NCBI GenBank assembly: GCA_964502095.1
Contig: CAZCUF010000008.1
Span: 102,297 to 166,296 of the forward strand
Direction: 5' to 3'
Length of the DNA stretch: 64,000 bases
From: JACPVF01 sp964502095
GTDB lineage: Bacteria; Chloroflexota; Anaerolineae; Anaerolineales; Villigracilaceae
The position numbers were made by a program, and so were the translations under genes. Every line of letters starts with the position of its first letter. Position 1 is the stretch's first letter. Positions 41,857-48,573 of the stretch are shown here, piece after piece. The notes under the pieces were generated by a model that was given only the letters and a program-made list of their open reading frames with translations, did not search any database and was not told the origin of the DNA.

Positions 41857-43107
41857 TTAAACTAACAGTTCACGCGGATCCGTGATTTTTCCCGTGAGCG
41901 CGGTGGCGGCGGCGGTGGCTGGGGATGCCAGATAAATTTCCGAGAGCGGGCTTCCCATGCGACCGATGAAGTTGCGATTCATCGTGGTCAATGCGCGTTC
42001 GCCTGGCGCAAGGATTCCGCCGTGCCGACCAATACATGCGCCGCAACCCGAACCTGTGACAGTGCAACCCGCGTCCATCAAAATTTCGATCAAGCCGTTT
42101 TTCAACGCTTTCTTGTAAATGCGGTCGCTGGCGGGAGTCACAATCACGCGCACAAGCGGATTCACTTTTTTGCCTTTCAACATGTTCGCCACGATTTCCA
42201 AATCTTCATAACGCGCGTTCGTGCATGTGCCGATATAAACTTCATTCACATCCAAGCCTTCCACTTCAGCCAACGGCTTGACGTTATCCACATCGGGATG
42301 ACAAGATACTTGCGGCGTTAAAGTGGAGACGTCAATTTCAAGGATGCGTTCATAGCGCGGGTTGATGGGATGCAACGCTTCAAACGGACCTTCGGCTGGG
42401 GTCTCGTTTTCGAGATAGTTGATCGTCACTTCATCCGCCGCGATCAAGCCGCATTTCGCGCCAATCTCCGTGGACATGTTTGGAAAAATGATTCGTTCGT
42501 GCATGGGCAAGTTGTCAATGTATTCGCCGCCAAACTCAACAGAACGATACGTTCCGCCATCCATGCCGAGCAAGCCTGCGATGTGAATCATCACGTCTTT
42601 GGCATAGACTCCGTGTTGGGCTTGACCGCTCAACTCCACGCGAATCGTCTCAGGGACTTTGAACCAGCATTTGCCCGTCGCCCATGCCACGCCAATTTCT
42701 GTGGAGCCAAGCCCCGTGCCAAACGCGCCCAACGCGCCATAAGTGTTGGAATGCGAATCCGCGCCGATGACGATTGCGCCTGGCGTGATGAAGCCTTCTT
42801 CGATCATCACCTGATGGCAAACGCCTTGATGCAGAAAATGCGGCAGTTCCTGCGCCTGCACAAACTCGATGATCTTTTTATGATTCTCCGCCGCTAAAAC
42901 ATTCGGGGCGGGGTAGGCATGGTCAAAGTGAATGACGATGCGATTTTTATCCAAGATCGGTTTGCCAATCGCTTGAAACGCCTTGATTGCCAGCGGCGTG
43001 GTGTTGTCGTGACTCATGATGTAGTCCACGTCCAGCAACAGGATTTCGCCCGCGTGAACTTGCCTGCCCGCTTTGCGTGAAAAAATTTCTTCGATCAATG
43101 TGCCCAT
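41857..43107 (-). CDS. lysT: Homoaconitase large subunit
   Basis: A 416-residue aconitase-superfamily subunit. Fe-S cysteines occur in GTCTNARYEDLEI (near residue 293) and GSGCGACIGRHGG (near 352-355). HQVMIEEGFITPG and GADSHSNTYGALGAFGTG are conserved substrate-domain motifs. The length and sequence match the LysT/archaeal isopropylmalate-isomerase group rather than the 466-residue LeuC in this window. It starts at 43107 behind AAGGAGA and is preceded by a paired palindromic repeat. Confidence 0.9.
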   Translation of the reverse strand: MGTLIEEIFSRKAGRQVHAGEILLLDVDYIMSHDNTTPLAIKAFQAIGKPILDKNRIVIHFDHAYPAPNVLAAENHKKIIEFVQAQELPHFLHQGVCHQVMIEEGFITPGAIVIGADSHSNTYGALGAFGTGLGSTEIGVAWATGKCWFKVPETIRVELSGQAQHGVYAKDVMIHIAGLLGMDGGTYRSVEFGGEYIDNLPMHERIIFPNMSTEIGAKCGLIAADEVTINYLENETPAEGPFEALHPINPRYERILEIDVSTLTPQVSCHPDVDNVKPLAEVEGLDVNEVYIGTCTNARYEDLEIVANMLKGKKVNPLVRVIVTPASDRIYKKALKNGLIEILMDAGCTVTGSGCGACIGRHGGILAPGERALTTMNRNFIGRMGSPLSEIYLASPATAAATALTGKITDPRELLV

Positions 43108-43127
43108 AGATTCTCCTTTATTGATCT

Positions 43128-43281
43128 GGTGGTCGAGTAGTGACGCCGTTTGTTGGCGTCACGTATCGAGACCACGAGTTTTCAAGTTATCTTTATTTTT
43201 TATTCAATGGTTGGTCTCGACACCGTACTTGCGCTCGGTGCAAGTGTACGGTCTCGCTATCGCTCGACCTACTCGACCAAC
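43128..43281. repeat. Paired palindromic repeat, copy 5
   Basis: The left hairpin 43128-43175 has the core TGACGCC/GGCGTCA. The right hairpin 43209-43281 is enlarged, with a CCGTACTTGC/GCAAGTGTACGG core between GGTTGGTCTCGA and CTACTCGACCAACG. Located between homocitrate synthase and lysT. Confidence 0.85.
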
Positions 43282-43284
43282 GAA

Positions 43285-44667
43285 TCATTTACTGTTGCCG
43301 TTATATTTTTTCAAGACCATTTTCGTATCCGTCCGCTTCACGCCAGGCACGGTGCGGATTTCTTCGATGAGGTTGTTCAACGCCGAAACATTTTCCACGT
43401 TGATGAACGCGCTGATGTCAAAGTCGCCTGTGATTTCGTACACGTTTGAGACGTTGGTAAACCCGCGCATCCGCCGCACGACCGAAGAGGTGTACACATG
43501 CGATTCGACTTCGACCATCAACATCGCGCTGATGTCGCGGGGGATCACGTCAATCTCTCTACCCGTCACCTGCTCGGCGATCTCCAAAATATCCGCGTCG
43601 AAAAGCTGTTTGCGCTCATCGCCGACATTTTTGATGCGCGAAACGATCACTTCCAACTCCGCCGCGCTGACTTCGATGCCGTATTCTTCCAAACGCGAAG
43701 CGACGGCGCTTTTGCCCGTGTATTTATCAATCACGATTTTTCGCTCGCGCCCCAATATGGCGGGGTCAAACGGTTCGTAGGTGCGCGGATCTTTTAGCAC
43801 GCCGTTGGTGTGGACTCCGCTCTTATGGCTGAAGGCGTTTTGTCCTGTGATGGGTTTGTTGGGAGAGAGAAAGAAGCCAGAAATTTTTTCCAGATACGCC
43901 GAAAGTTCCATGAGCGGCTGGATGTTGTATTTTTGAATTCCTTCCAAGTTATGAAAAGATAAAATCGTTTCGGCTAGATCGGGGATGCCCGTGCGTTCGC
44001 CCAAGCCGTTCACGGTGGTGTGGATGCAGTTTGCGCCTGCGCGAATCCCTGCCATGGCGTTGGCTAAGGCAAGCCCGTAATCGTCGTGGCAATGCAAATC
44101 CATTTGACAGGGATGCAGAGCCTCGCGCAATGCCGCGACTCGTTCGTACATGGTGTGCGGTTGCATGATGCCCAATGTGTCCGCAAAACTGATGCGGTCC
44201 GCGCCCACTTCGATGGCGGCGTTGCAAATTTGCACGAGAAAATCAAACTCGGTGCGCGTCGCGTCTTCGGGCGTGTAGCGGACTTTTAATCCCAAACTTT
44301 TTGCATAACAAATATGCTCGCGGATAATTTCAAGCGCTTGCGCGGGCGTTTTATGCAGTTTTTCATCCAAGTGAATTTTGGACGTGGCGTAGAAGATGGC
44401 GACGCGATCCGCGCCGCAGGCTTTGGCGCGGTCAATGCCTGAGCGTGCGGCAATGCTGTGGGCGACCACCTCAGCCCGAAGTCCGAGAGAAGCGATTTTT
44501 TCTATCGCCTTAGCGACATTTTTTGAGACGGACGGATCGCCCGCTTCGATCATCTCCACGCCGACGTCATCCAATAATTTGGCGATGTTCGTTTTCTCTT
44601 CGATTGTGAAGTTGACATACGGCGTTTGCTCGCCTTCGCGTAAGGTTGTATCTAAAATTTCAAACAT
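43285..44667 (-). CDS. Homocitrate synthase with C-terminal RAM/AsnC-type domain
   Basis: A 460-residue protein. ATG 44667 (MFEILDTTLREGEQ) has AAGGA; the upstream part of the open frame covers the terminator. The DRE-TIM barrel (about 1-370) has DTTLREGEQTPYVNF, the HCHDDYGLALAN metal motif and NGLGERTGIPDL. Residues about 385-455 (SAMLMVEVESHVYTSSVVRR, ITGDFDISAFINVE) have the alpha/beta pattern of an Lrp/AsnC ligand-binding (RAM) domain. The enzyme joins acetyl-CoA and 2-oxoglutarate, the first step of aminoadipate lysine synthesis. The RAM domain would be a site for lysine feedback, by inference. Confidence 0.9.
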   Translation of the reverse strand: MFEILDTTLREGEQTPYVNFTIEEKTNIAKLLDDVGVEMIEAGDPSVSKNVAKAIEKIASLGLRAEVVAHSIAARSGIDRAKACGADRVAIFYATSKIHLDEKLHKTPAQALEIIREHICYAKSLGLKVRYTPEDATRTEFDFLVQICNAAIEVGADRISFADTLGIMQPHTMYERVAALREALHPCQMDLHCHDDYGLALANAMAGIRAGANCIHTTVNGLGERTGIPDLAETILSFHNLEGIQKYNIQPLMELSAYLEKISGFFLSPNKPITGQNAFSHKSGVHTNGVLKDPRTYEPFDPAILGRERKIVIDKYTGKSAVASRLEEYGIEVSAAELEVIVSRIKNVGDERKQLFDADILEIAEQVTGREIDVIPRDISAMLMVEVESHVYTSSVVRRMRGFTNVSNVYEITGDFDISAFINVENVSALNNLIEEIRTVPGVKRTDTKMVLKKYNGNSK

Positions 44668-44683
44668 AAGCGTTCCTTTTATC

Positions 44684-44723
44684 ATGAAAATAAAAAGCGC
44701 CCTCCGTTGTCGGAGGGCGCTTT
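44684..44723 (-). terminator. Intrinsic terminator upstream of homocitrate synthase (putative attenuator)
   Basis: On the minus strand AAAGCGCCCTCC (44723-44712) pairs with GGAGGGCGCTTT (44705-44694) around a 6-base loop, followed by TTATTTT. It ends 17 bases before the start codon at 44667. Confidence 0.88.
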
Positions 44724-44749
44724 GACGGCATACAGATAGATGCAAAGAA

Positions 44750-44875
44750 CTACAGCAAGTCCTTCTCCTGATTCTGTTCAACCGAAACAAGCCCGATCCC
44801 GACAACCGAAGTTGTGGAGATGGGCTTGCGCTTTGATTTGGCTTCCATCAGAATACTTGCTTTGTCTCTGAACAT
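44750..44875 (-). CDS. Lysine-containing leader peptide of homocitrate synthase (putative attenuator peptide)
   Basis: A 41-residue ORF starting MFRDKASILMEAKSKRKPIS, with Lys at residues 5, 13, 15 and 17 and Arg at 16. Its ATG is 10 bases after the -10 element, so it would be leaderless or nearly so. Arm CAAGCCC (over codons 16-18) pairs with GGGCTTG further on, enclosing a second hairpin ACAAC-TTCG-GTTGT. The AAAGCGC over codons 14-16 repeats the terminator's 5' arm and could pair with its 3' arm. A structured riboswitch without translation is the alternative. It shares the KPIS region with the argG leader. Confidence 0.5.
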   Translation of the reverse strand: MFRDKASILMEAKSKRKPISTTSVVGIGLVSVEQNQEKDLL

Positions 44876-44885
44876 GTTGGGCTGA

Positions 44886-44913
44886 ATTTTACTATCAATA
44901 TGAAATGAGTCAA
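44886..44913 (-). promoter_or_regulatory. Promoter of the homocitrate synthase leader
   Basis: On the minus strand TTGACT (44913-44908), 16 bases, then TAAAAT (44891-44886). The TTGACTCATTTC string is shared with the argG leader promoter. The rest of the 44914-45164 gap shows no gene. Confidence 0.72.
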
Positions 44914-45164
44914 TGTTTTTTTCGCTTGAATTCCATTGTTCACGCCGCTTTCCTCAACGAGTGAAACGCTGTTTCCTGAAGCGAAACGCGCTCTCGCCTC
45001 AATGGCGACTGTTTGAATGTGACGGTACGGGTTCTAGCGGCGTCGCAATACAGGCTTATAATCGTTAACTCACCTTGCGCGATGCTATGAAATTTATCCT
45101 GCCCGCGCAGGTCCGCATTCATGGCGTAACGCCGCAAATTGTTAATGTCAACAAGGACGCCGAT

Positions 45165-46496
45165 ATGAACAATCGTTCTCGATCTATTTTGGCAATGGCA
45201 TGCGCGCTGGTTATTACTGGCGCTTGTAAGTCATTATCCATAGCGGCAACTGCTGTGCCGACAGAAGCGATTCCGCTTCCGACCGCGAGCGCGGCTGCGC
45301 CTCCCGCTTTCATTAACGATACTACGCCTTCGCCGACGGACATTTCCATCCCGCCTAACGATGCGCCTTCGCCGACTTTGACCGGGCCGTTTATCCAGCA
45401 CTTTGCAGTTGGAGATCAGATAGATATTACAAGTATCCAAATGATAACCGCTTCACATGGCTGGGCAGTTGGCGGTCAGGATGAAAAGAGCGATCACGTG
45501 TTCACTACGCAGGATGGCGGCGCAACCTGGCGGGATGTAACGCCACCGGAACCCGTCTCAAACTCAGACAGCGACATCAGCGCTTTGGGATTCTTCAGAG
45601 ACACAACAGCCGCCTGGGTGATATATGGAGCGCCCTATGGAAGCCCGTTGGATATATCCGCTATTCGAATTTGGCGCACGGCTGACGCGGGCGCAACTTG
45701 GGAATATAGTTCTGCGCCCGCGCCGGAACGGATGGAAGCGTTTGTTCCGAACTTCTTGACATTTGCAGACGCTCAACATGGATGGCTGATGGCGATTCTT
45801 GGCGCGGGCATGATGCATCAATATGTAGCGATCTACTCTACGGTCGACGGCGGCGTCACGTGGAACAAAATTCTGGATCCATCTTCGGATGCCGACATCC
45901 AATCCTTTCCTAAAACAGGTTTGGTTTTCAGCGACGCGCAAAACGGATGGCTGACGCGCGACGCTCAAGGGGTGGAAGACAGTCCGCATGTATTTCGCAC
46001 CGTTGACGGCGGCGCCGCCTGGAGTCGAATTGATCTTCCCGCGCCGACCGACAAACCAACTTTATTCGCCGATTATGCTTGTGGCACGTATGCGCCAAAT
46101 TTATTTCCGTCCGGCATACTCGTGGTGGCGATGAAATGCATGGATAAGGCGAGCTATCAAAAACAATTGAATTTCCAATACGTTTCCAACGGTAACGGTC
46201 AAACTTGGACAGCCCTGGCTTTGCCCGCCGATTATGAGATCGGCGATTGGAGTAGTTTGTATTATTTCGACGCGAACAATGGATTCGCTTTTGGACGCAA
46301 TATCTATCAAACTTCCGATGGAGGGAAAACGTGGACATTCGTCAGACAAGTGAATTGGGACGGTCAGTTTACCTTTATTAACCAAACTGTAGGGTGGGCG
46401 GTAGCGCGAGCGGATTCTAATATCGCCTTGGTGAGTACGACGAACGGCGGAGCCAATTGGAATATCGTCAAGCCTTTTGTTGTTGCCGCGCCGTAA
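45165..46496 (+). CDS. Secreted lipoprotein with BNR/Asp-box (sialidase-like propeller) repeats
   Basis: A 443-residue protein starting at 45165, behind AAGGA. A lipoprotein signal peptide ends in VITGAC (Cys about residue 23). A Pro/Thr/Ser/Ala-rich linker follows to about residue 75. The remainder contains repeated Asp-box motifs of the S/T-x-D-x-G-x-T/x-W type: TTQDGGATW, TADAGATW, TVDGGVTW, TVDGGAAW, TSDGGKTW and TTNGGANW. These form a beta-propeller as in YCF48/BNR proteins. It is probably anchored outside the cytoplasmic membrane. There are no enzymatic residues to call, and it has no functional link to its neighbours. Confidence 0.85.
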   Translation: MNNRSRSILAMACALVITGACKSLSIAATAVPTEAIPLPTASAAAPPAFINDTTPSPTDISIPPNDAPSPTLTGPFIQHFAVGDQIDITSIQMITASHGWAVGGQDEKSDHVFTTQDGGATWRDVTPPEPVSNSDSDISALGFFRDTTAAWVIYGAPYGSPLDISAIRIWRTADAGATWEYSSAPAPERMEAFVPNFLTFADAQHGWLMAILGAGMMHQYVAIYSTVDGGVTWNKILDPSSDADIQSFPKTGLVFSDAQNGWLTRDAQGVEDSPHVFRTVDGGAAWSRIDLPAPTDKPTLFADYACGTYAPNLFPSGILVVAMKCMDKASYQKQLNFQYVSNGNGQTWTALALPADYEIGDWSSLYYFDANNGFAFGRNIYQTSDGGKTWTFVRQVNWDGQFTFINQTVGWAVARADSNIALVSTTNGGANWNIVKPFVVAAP

Positions 46497-46682
46497 CAAG
46501 TTCCATGCCAGCGATCTCGATGAGCCAATAACGTCGGTTTAAAAACACATCGCCAAAATCTTGACACATTTCACATTGCTATACCCTACACGGTCACAAA
46601 TTGCGCTTTTTGGAAGAGTTGAAAACGCAAGGTGAGCAAAGAATCAAGCTCGGTTTTGTGAGTGGTCATGGTTTCATCCATT

Positions 46683-47030
46683 TCATTTTGAAATAGCTGC
46701 TTTGAAAGCCGGAAACTTTTCGTAATACTTGGAATACAGACATTTCTTTTTCACAAACTTCCAGACTCGCTCGATCAAATTGAGATTAGAGAGCATTTTA
46801 ATAGTCAAGTTGTAAGCATTTTTAGCATACGTCGGTTCCACCAATTTTGTCTTGACGCGATATTTCTCGATGTCGCGGTACACGTGCGTTACCGTCAAGC
46901 CTTTCTCCTTTGCCAATTGCCGGCAATCCGCCTCCTGCTCCGCTGAACTTAACTTTTCACTTTGATGTTCAGATGAAGTTCGGACATAGATATCGGTGGT
47001 TACCGAACCCGCAGTTTTTGGGAAATAGTT
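46683..47030 (-). pseudogene. Chimeric remnant: serine-recombinase N-terminus joined to IS630-type transposase C-terminus
   Basis: One open frame without an ATG reads, from 47030 leftwards, DIYVRTSSEHQSEK, then QEADCRQLAKEKGLTVTHVY and RDIEKYRVKTK, like the N-terminal catalytic region of a resolvase-type recombinase. It then switches to LNLIERVWKFVKKKCLYSKY, the C-terminal DDE region of IS630-family transposases. Each family is only partly present, so this is a recombinational relic. The rest of the 46497-46682 gap shows no gene, although EELKTQGEQRIKLGFVSGHG can be read at 46612-46671 on the plus strand. Confidence 0.6.
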
Positions 47031-47036
47031 TATTGG

Positions 47037-47489
47037 TTATGGCAGGATGAACTCATCCTTGTAACGCTGGAGCACATCCCCAGGCGTGCCGATCTCGAAA
47101 GGCAGATCGATGCGGCTGCGATGTTTCAGGAAATGTTCCTTATCATGCGTGACGAACCAATCCGGTTTGGCAAGGATGGCTTCTGCCAGTACATGCGCAT
47201 CCGGCGCATATTGAACGTGGGCTTCTGCGGCGCTGATCTGTTTTTTTGTCGGCGCTTGTGATGTTTCAAGGGAGGCACAGGCAAGCAACTGAGCAAGAGC
47301 CGGCAGGGAAGCGGGAGCCTTGCGTTGCACAACGTCTTGACATTCAGTAAGAACGGTCGGACCAACCACCAATTGCATCAAGCCTGCCTCTCCGAGCAGA
47401 AACAATTTACGCGCACCGTCGGTCGGGGAAAGCACGGCGGCAAAGATCACGCTCGTATCAAGAAAGACCTTATGATTTTTTGGTGCCAT
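47037..47489 (-). CDS. PIN-domain ribonuclease toxin
   Basis: A 150-residue protein. PIN-fold acidic residues are visible in VFLDTSVIFAAVLS (D11), a central ECQDVV and APDAHVLAEAI plus THDKEHF near the C-terminus, matching the quartet of the VapC-like family. Such toxins cleave tRNA or rRNA. The gene overlaps the upstream AbrB-type antitoxin by 20 bases (47470-47489), the usual antitoxin-first arrangement. Confidence 0.85.
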   Translation of the reverse strand: MAPKNHKVFLDTSVIFAAVLSPTDGARKLFLLGEAGLMQLVVGPTVLTECQDVVQRKAPASLPALAQLLACASLETSQAPTKKQISAAEAHVQYAPDAHVLAEAILAKPDWFVTHDKEHFLKHRSRIDLPFEIGTPGDVLQRYKDEFILP

Positions 47490-47742
47490 ATTCCGCCCGG
47501 ACCTCGCGCAGTGTGCTCAACATCGATTCAAGGGTCTCGCTGGAGTCCTGCCATTCTTTGGCAAGTTTATCGGCGATCTCATCCACACGTGAGCGCTTAG
47601 GGCTCATGACCACCACACCATCCCCCAGGTCAATGAGGGTGAGCGTATCGCCTTCCTCGATGTTGTTGTGCTCCCGAAGTTCCTTAGGCAGGGTGATGAT
47701 GCCCCGGCGGACGACTTGCACCTGAAAAGTATTGTTATTCAT
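47470..47742 (-). CDS. AbrB/SpoVT-type antitoxin
   Basis: A 90-residue protein with an N-terminal swapped-hairpin AbrB domain (QVVRRGIITLPKELREHNNI, residues 8-30, then EEGDTLTLIDLGDGVVVMSP) and a C-terminal helical tail that would wrap the PIN toxin. It starts at 47742, and a 15-base palindrome at 47770-47784 upstream is a likely autoregulatory operator. Confidence 0.88.
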   Translation of the reverse strand: MNNNTFQVQVVRRGIITLPKELREHNNIEEGDTLTLIDLGDGVVVMSPKRSRVDEIADKLAKEWQDSSETLESMLSTLREVRAEYGTKKS

Positions 47743-47769
47743 AAGTAACTCCTATCTGATTTCCAATAT

Positions 47770-47784
47770 ATCCGTAATACGGAT
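47770..47784. promoter_or_regulatory. Palindromic operator of the PIN/AbrB pair
   Basis: ATCCGTA-A-TACGGAT, 28 bases upstream of the antitoxin start, followed by the related words GGATTATCCG and AATCCGG. Nothing else can be supported between 47743 and 48212, although an 88-codon frame ends at 47998. Confidence 0.6.
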
Positions 47785-48212
47785 TATCCGCAATCCGGGT
47801 GGTTGTCAATATGAACGCCGCATGTCCACCCAGATGACGAAGTATCCGGTCATTGGACATTCAGTAACGCACCCAACTCTGGAAGTAACGAATAAGGCAG
47901 ATAAAGTGATGAAAATAAAGAAGGCGGTTTACTCGTTCTTGAAGACACTTAACTCTACTCCTCAGCTTATCCTTTCTGTCATCGGAGCTACCGAATGACT
48001 TTTCTGTGTTTATTTAGTTTTATTCAGAACTACCCGGCGGGTGCACATCCGATATACGGGTATAGGTTTCGTCCCGAAGTAACAGCATAGATAGTCCGTT
48101 TTTTTATTACATCTGCCTGCGCGTAATGTGCAGGCGATTTGCATTTATAGGCGCAAAATTTGTGCGACTCTCAAAAATGCCATTTCGTTGTTAATTTGAG
48201 AAATTGGTCATC

Positions 48213-48231
48213 TGTTGCATTATCTGCAACA
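48213..48231. promoter_or_regulatory. Inverted repeat upstream of the cas operon (TGTTGCA-N5-TGCAACA)
   Basis: Seven-base arms TGTTGCA and TGCAACA around TTATC, 45 bases before the small winged-HTH gene. A single TGTTGCA half site lies at 48492-48498, just before the cas3 fusion start. This is a candidate operator for the small HTH protein or for the HTH of the WYL-Cas3 fusion. Confidence 0.5.
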
Positions 48232-48275
48232 CGTCTCTTCTACTGTTGGGGAAATTCACAATATGGAGGCACAAG

Positions 48276-48488
48276 ATGGCGCGACCAACCAACCTTGATC
48301 GTACGGAGAAAATCTATCGGAAAATAGTCGAACATCCGGGAAAGAAGCCGGGGTTCATTGCCCGTCTTTTGGGGCTCAACCGTAGCGATGTGACTCGCTC
48401 ATTGCCGACGCTTGAGGAGAAGGGGTTGTACCTCATTGAAGATGATAAAGGGGGCTTATGGCCGTTTCGTAAGAACAAACAAAAATGA
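48276..48488 (+). CDS. Small winged-HTH protein at the head of the cas operon
   Basis: A 70-residue protein starting at 48276, with GGAGG 6 bases upstream. Residues 8-55 form a winged HTH: KIYRKIVEHPGKKPGFIARL, then LGLNRSDVTRSLPTLEEKGL, followed by a short wing (YLIEDDKGGLWPF). The C-terminus is basic. It is followed within 26-86 bases by the WYL-Cas3 fusion on the same strand. A role as CRISPR-operon regulator is inferred from location. I do not recognise it as a named Cas protein. Confidence 0.7.
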   Translation: MARPTNLDRTEKIYRKIVEHPGKKPGFIARLLGLNRSDVTRSLPTLEEKGLYLIEDDKGGLWPFRKNKQK

Positions 48489-48573
48489 AAATGTTGCAGA
48501 ATTCTGGAGGCGGATGTGTTATCCTGTTGCTAAAGAATTTCATCGAGACAGCGTCGCGTTGCAGGGAGAAGTC

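Noticed and set aside
44668..44805. N-terminal extension of homocitrate synthase to 44805
   Set aside because: It covers the terminator stem and the leader region. ATG 44667 has a good ribosome site and matches the family start.
44750..44875. Known lysine riboswitch (L box) or T-box upstream of homocitrate synthase
   Set aside because: The T-box sequence AGGGUGGNACCGCG is absent, and the size and stems do not resemble the five-helix lysine riboswitch. A leader-peptide attenuator fits better, though a new riboswitch remains possible.
46497..46682. A tRNA or small RNA gene after the BNR lipoprotein
   Set aside because: No cloverleaf, promoter plus terminator, or conserved motif could be seen.
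47732..47998. 88-codon plus-strand frame upstream of the cas locus
   Set aside because: It starts inside the antitoxin gene region and crosses its operator. There is no ribosome site and no recognisable similarity.
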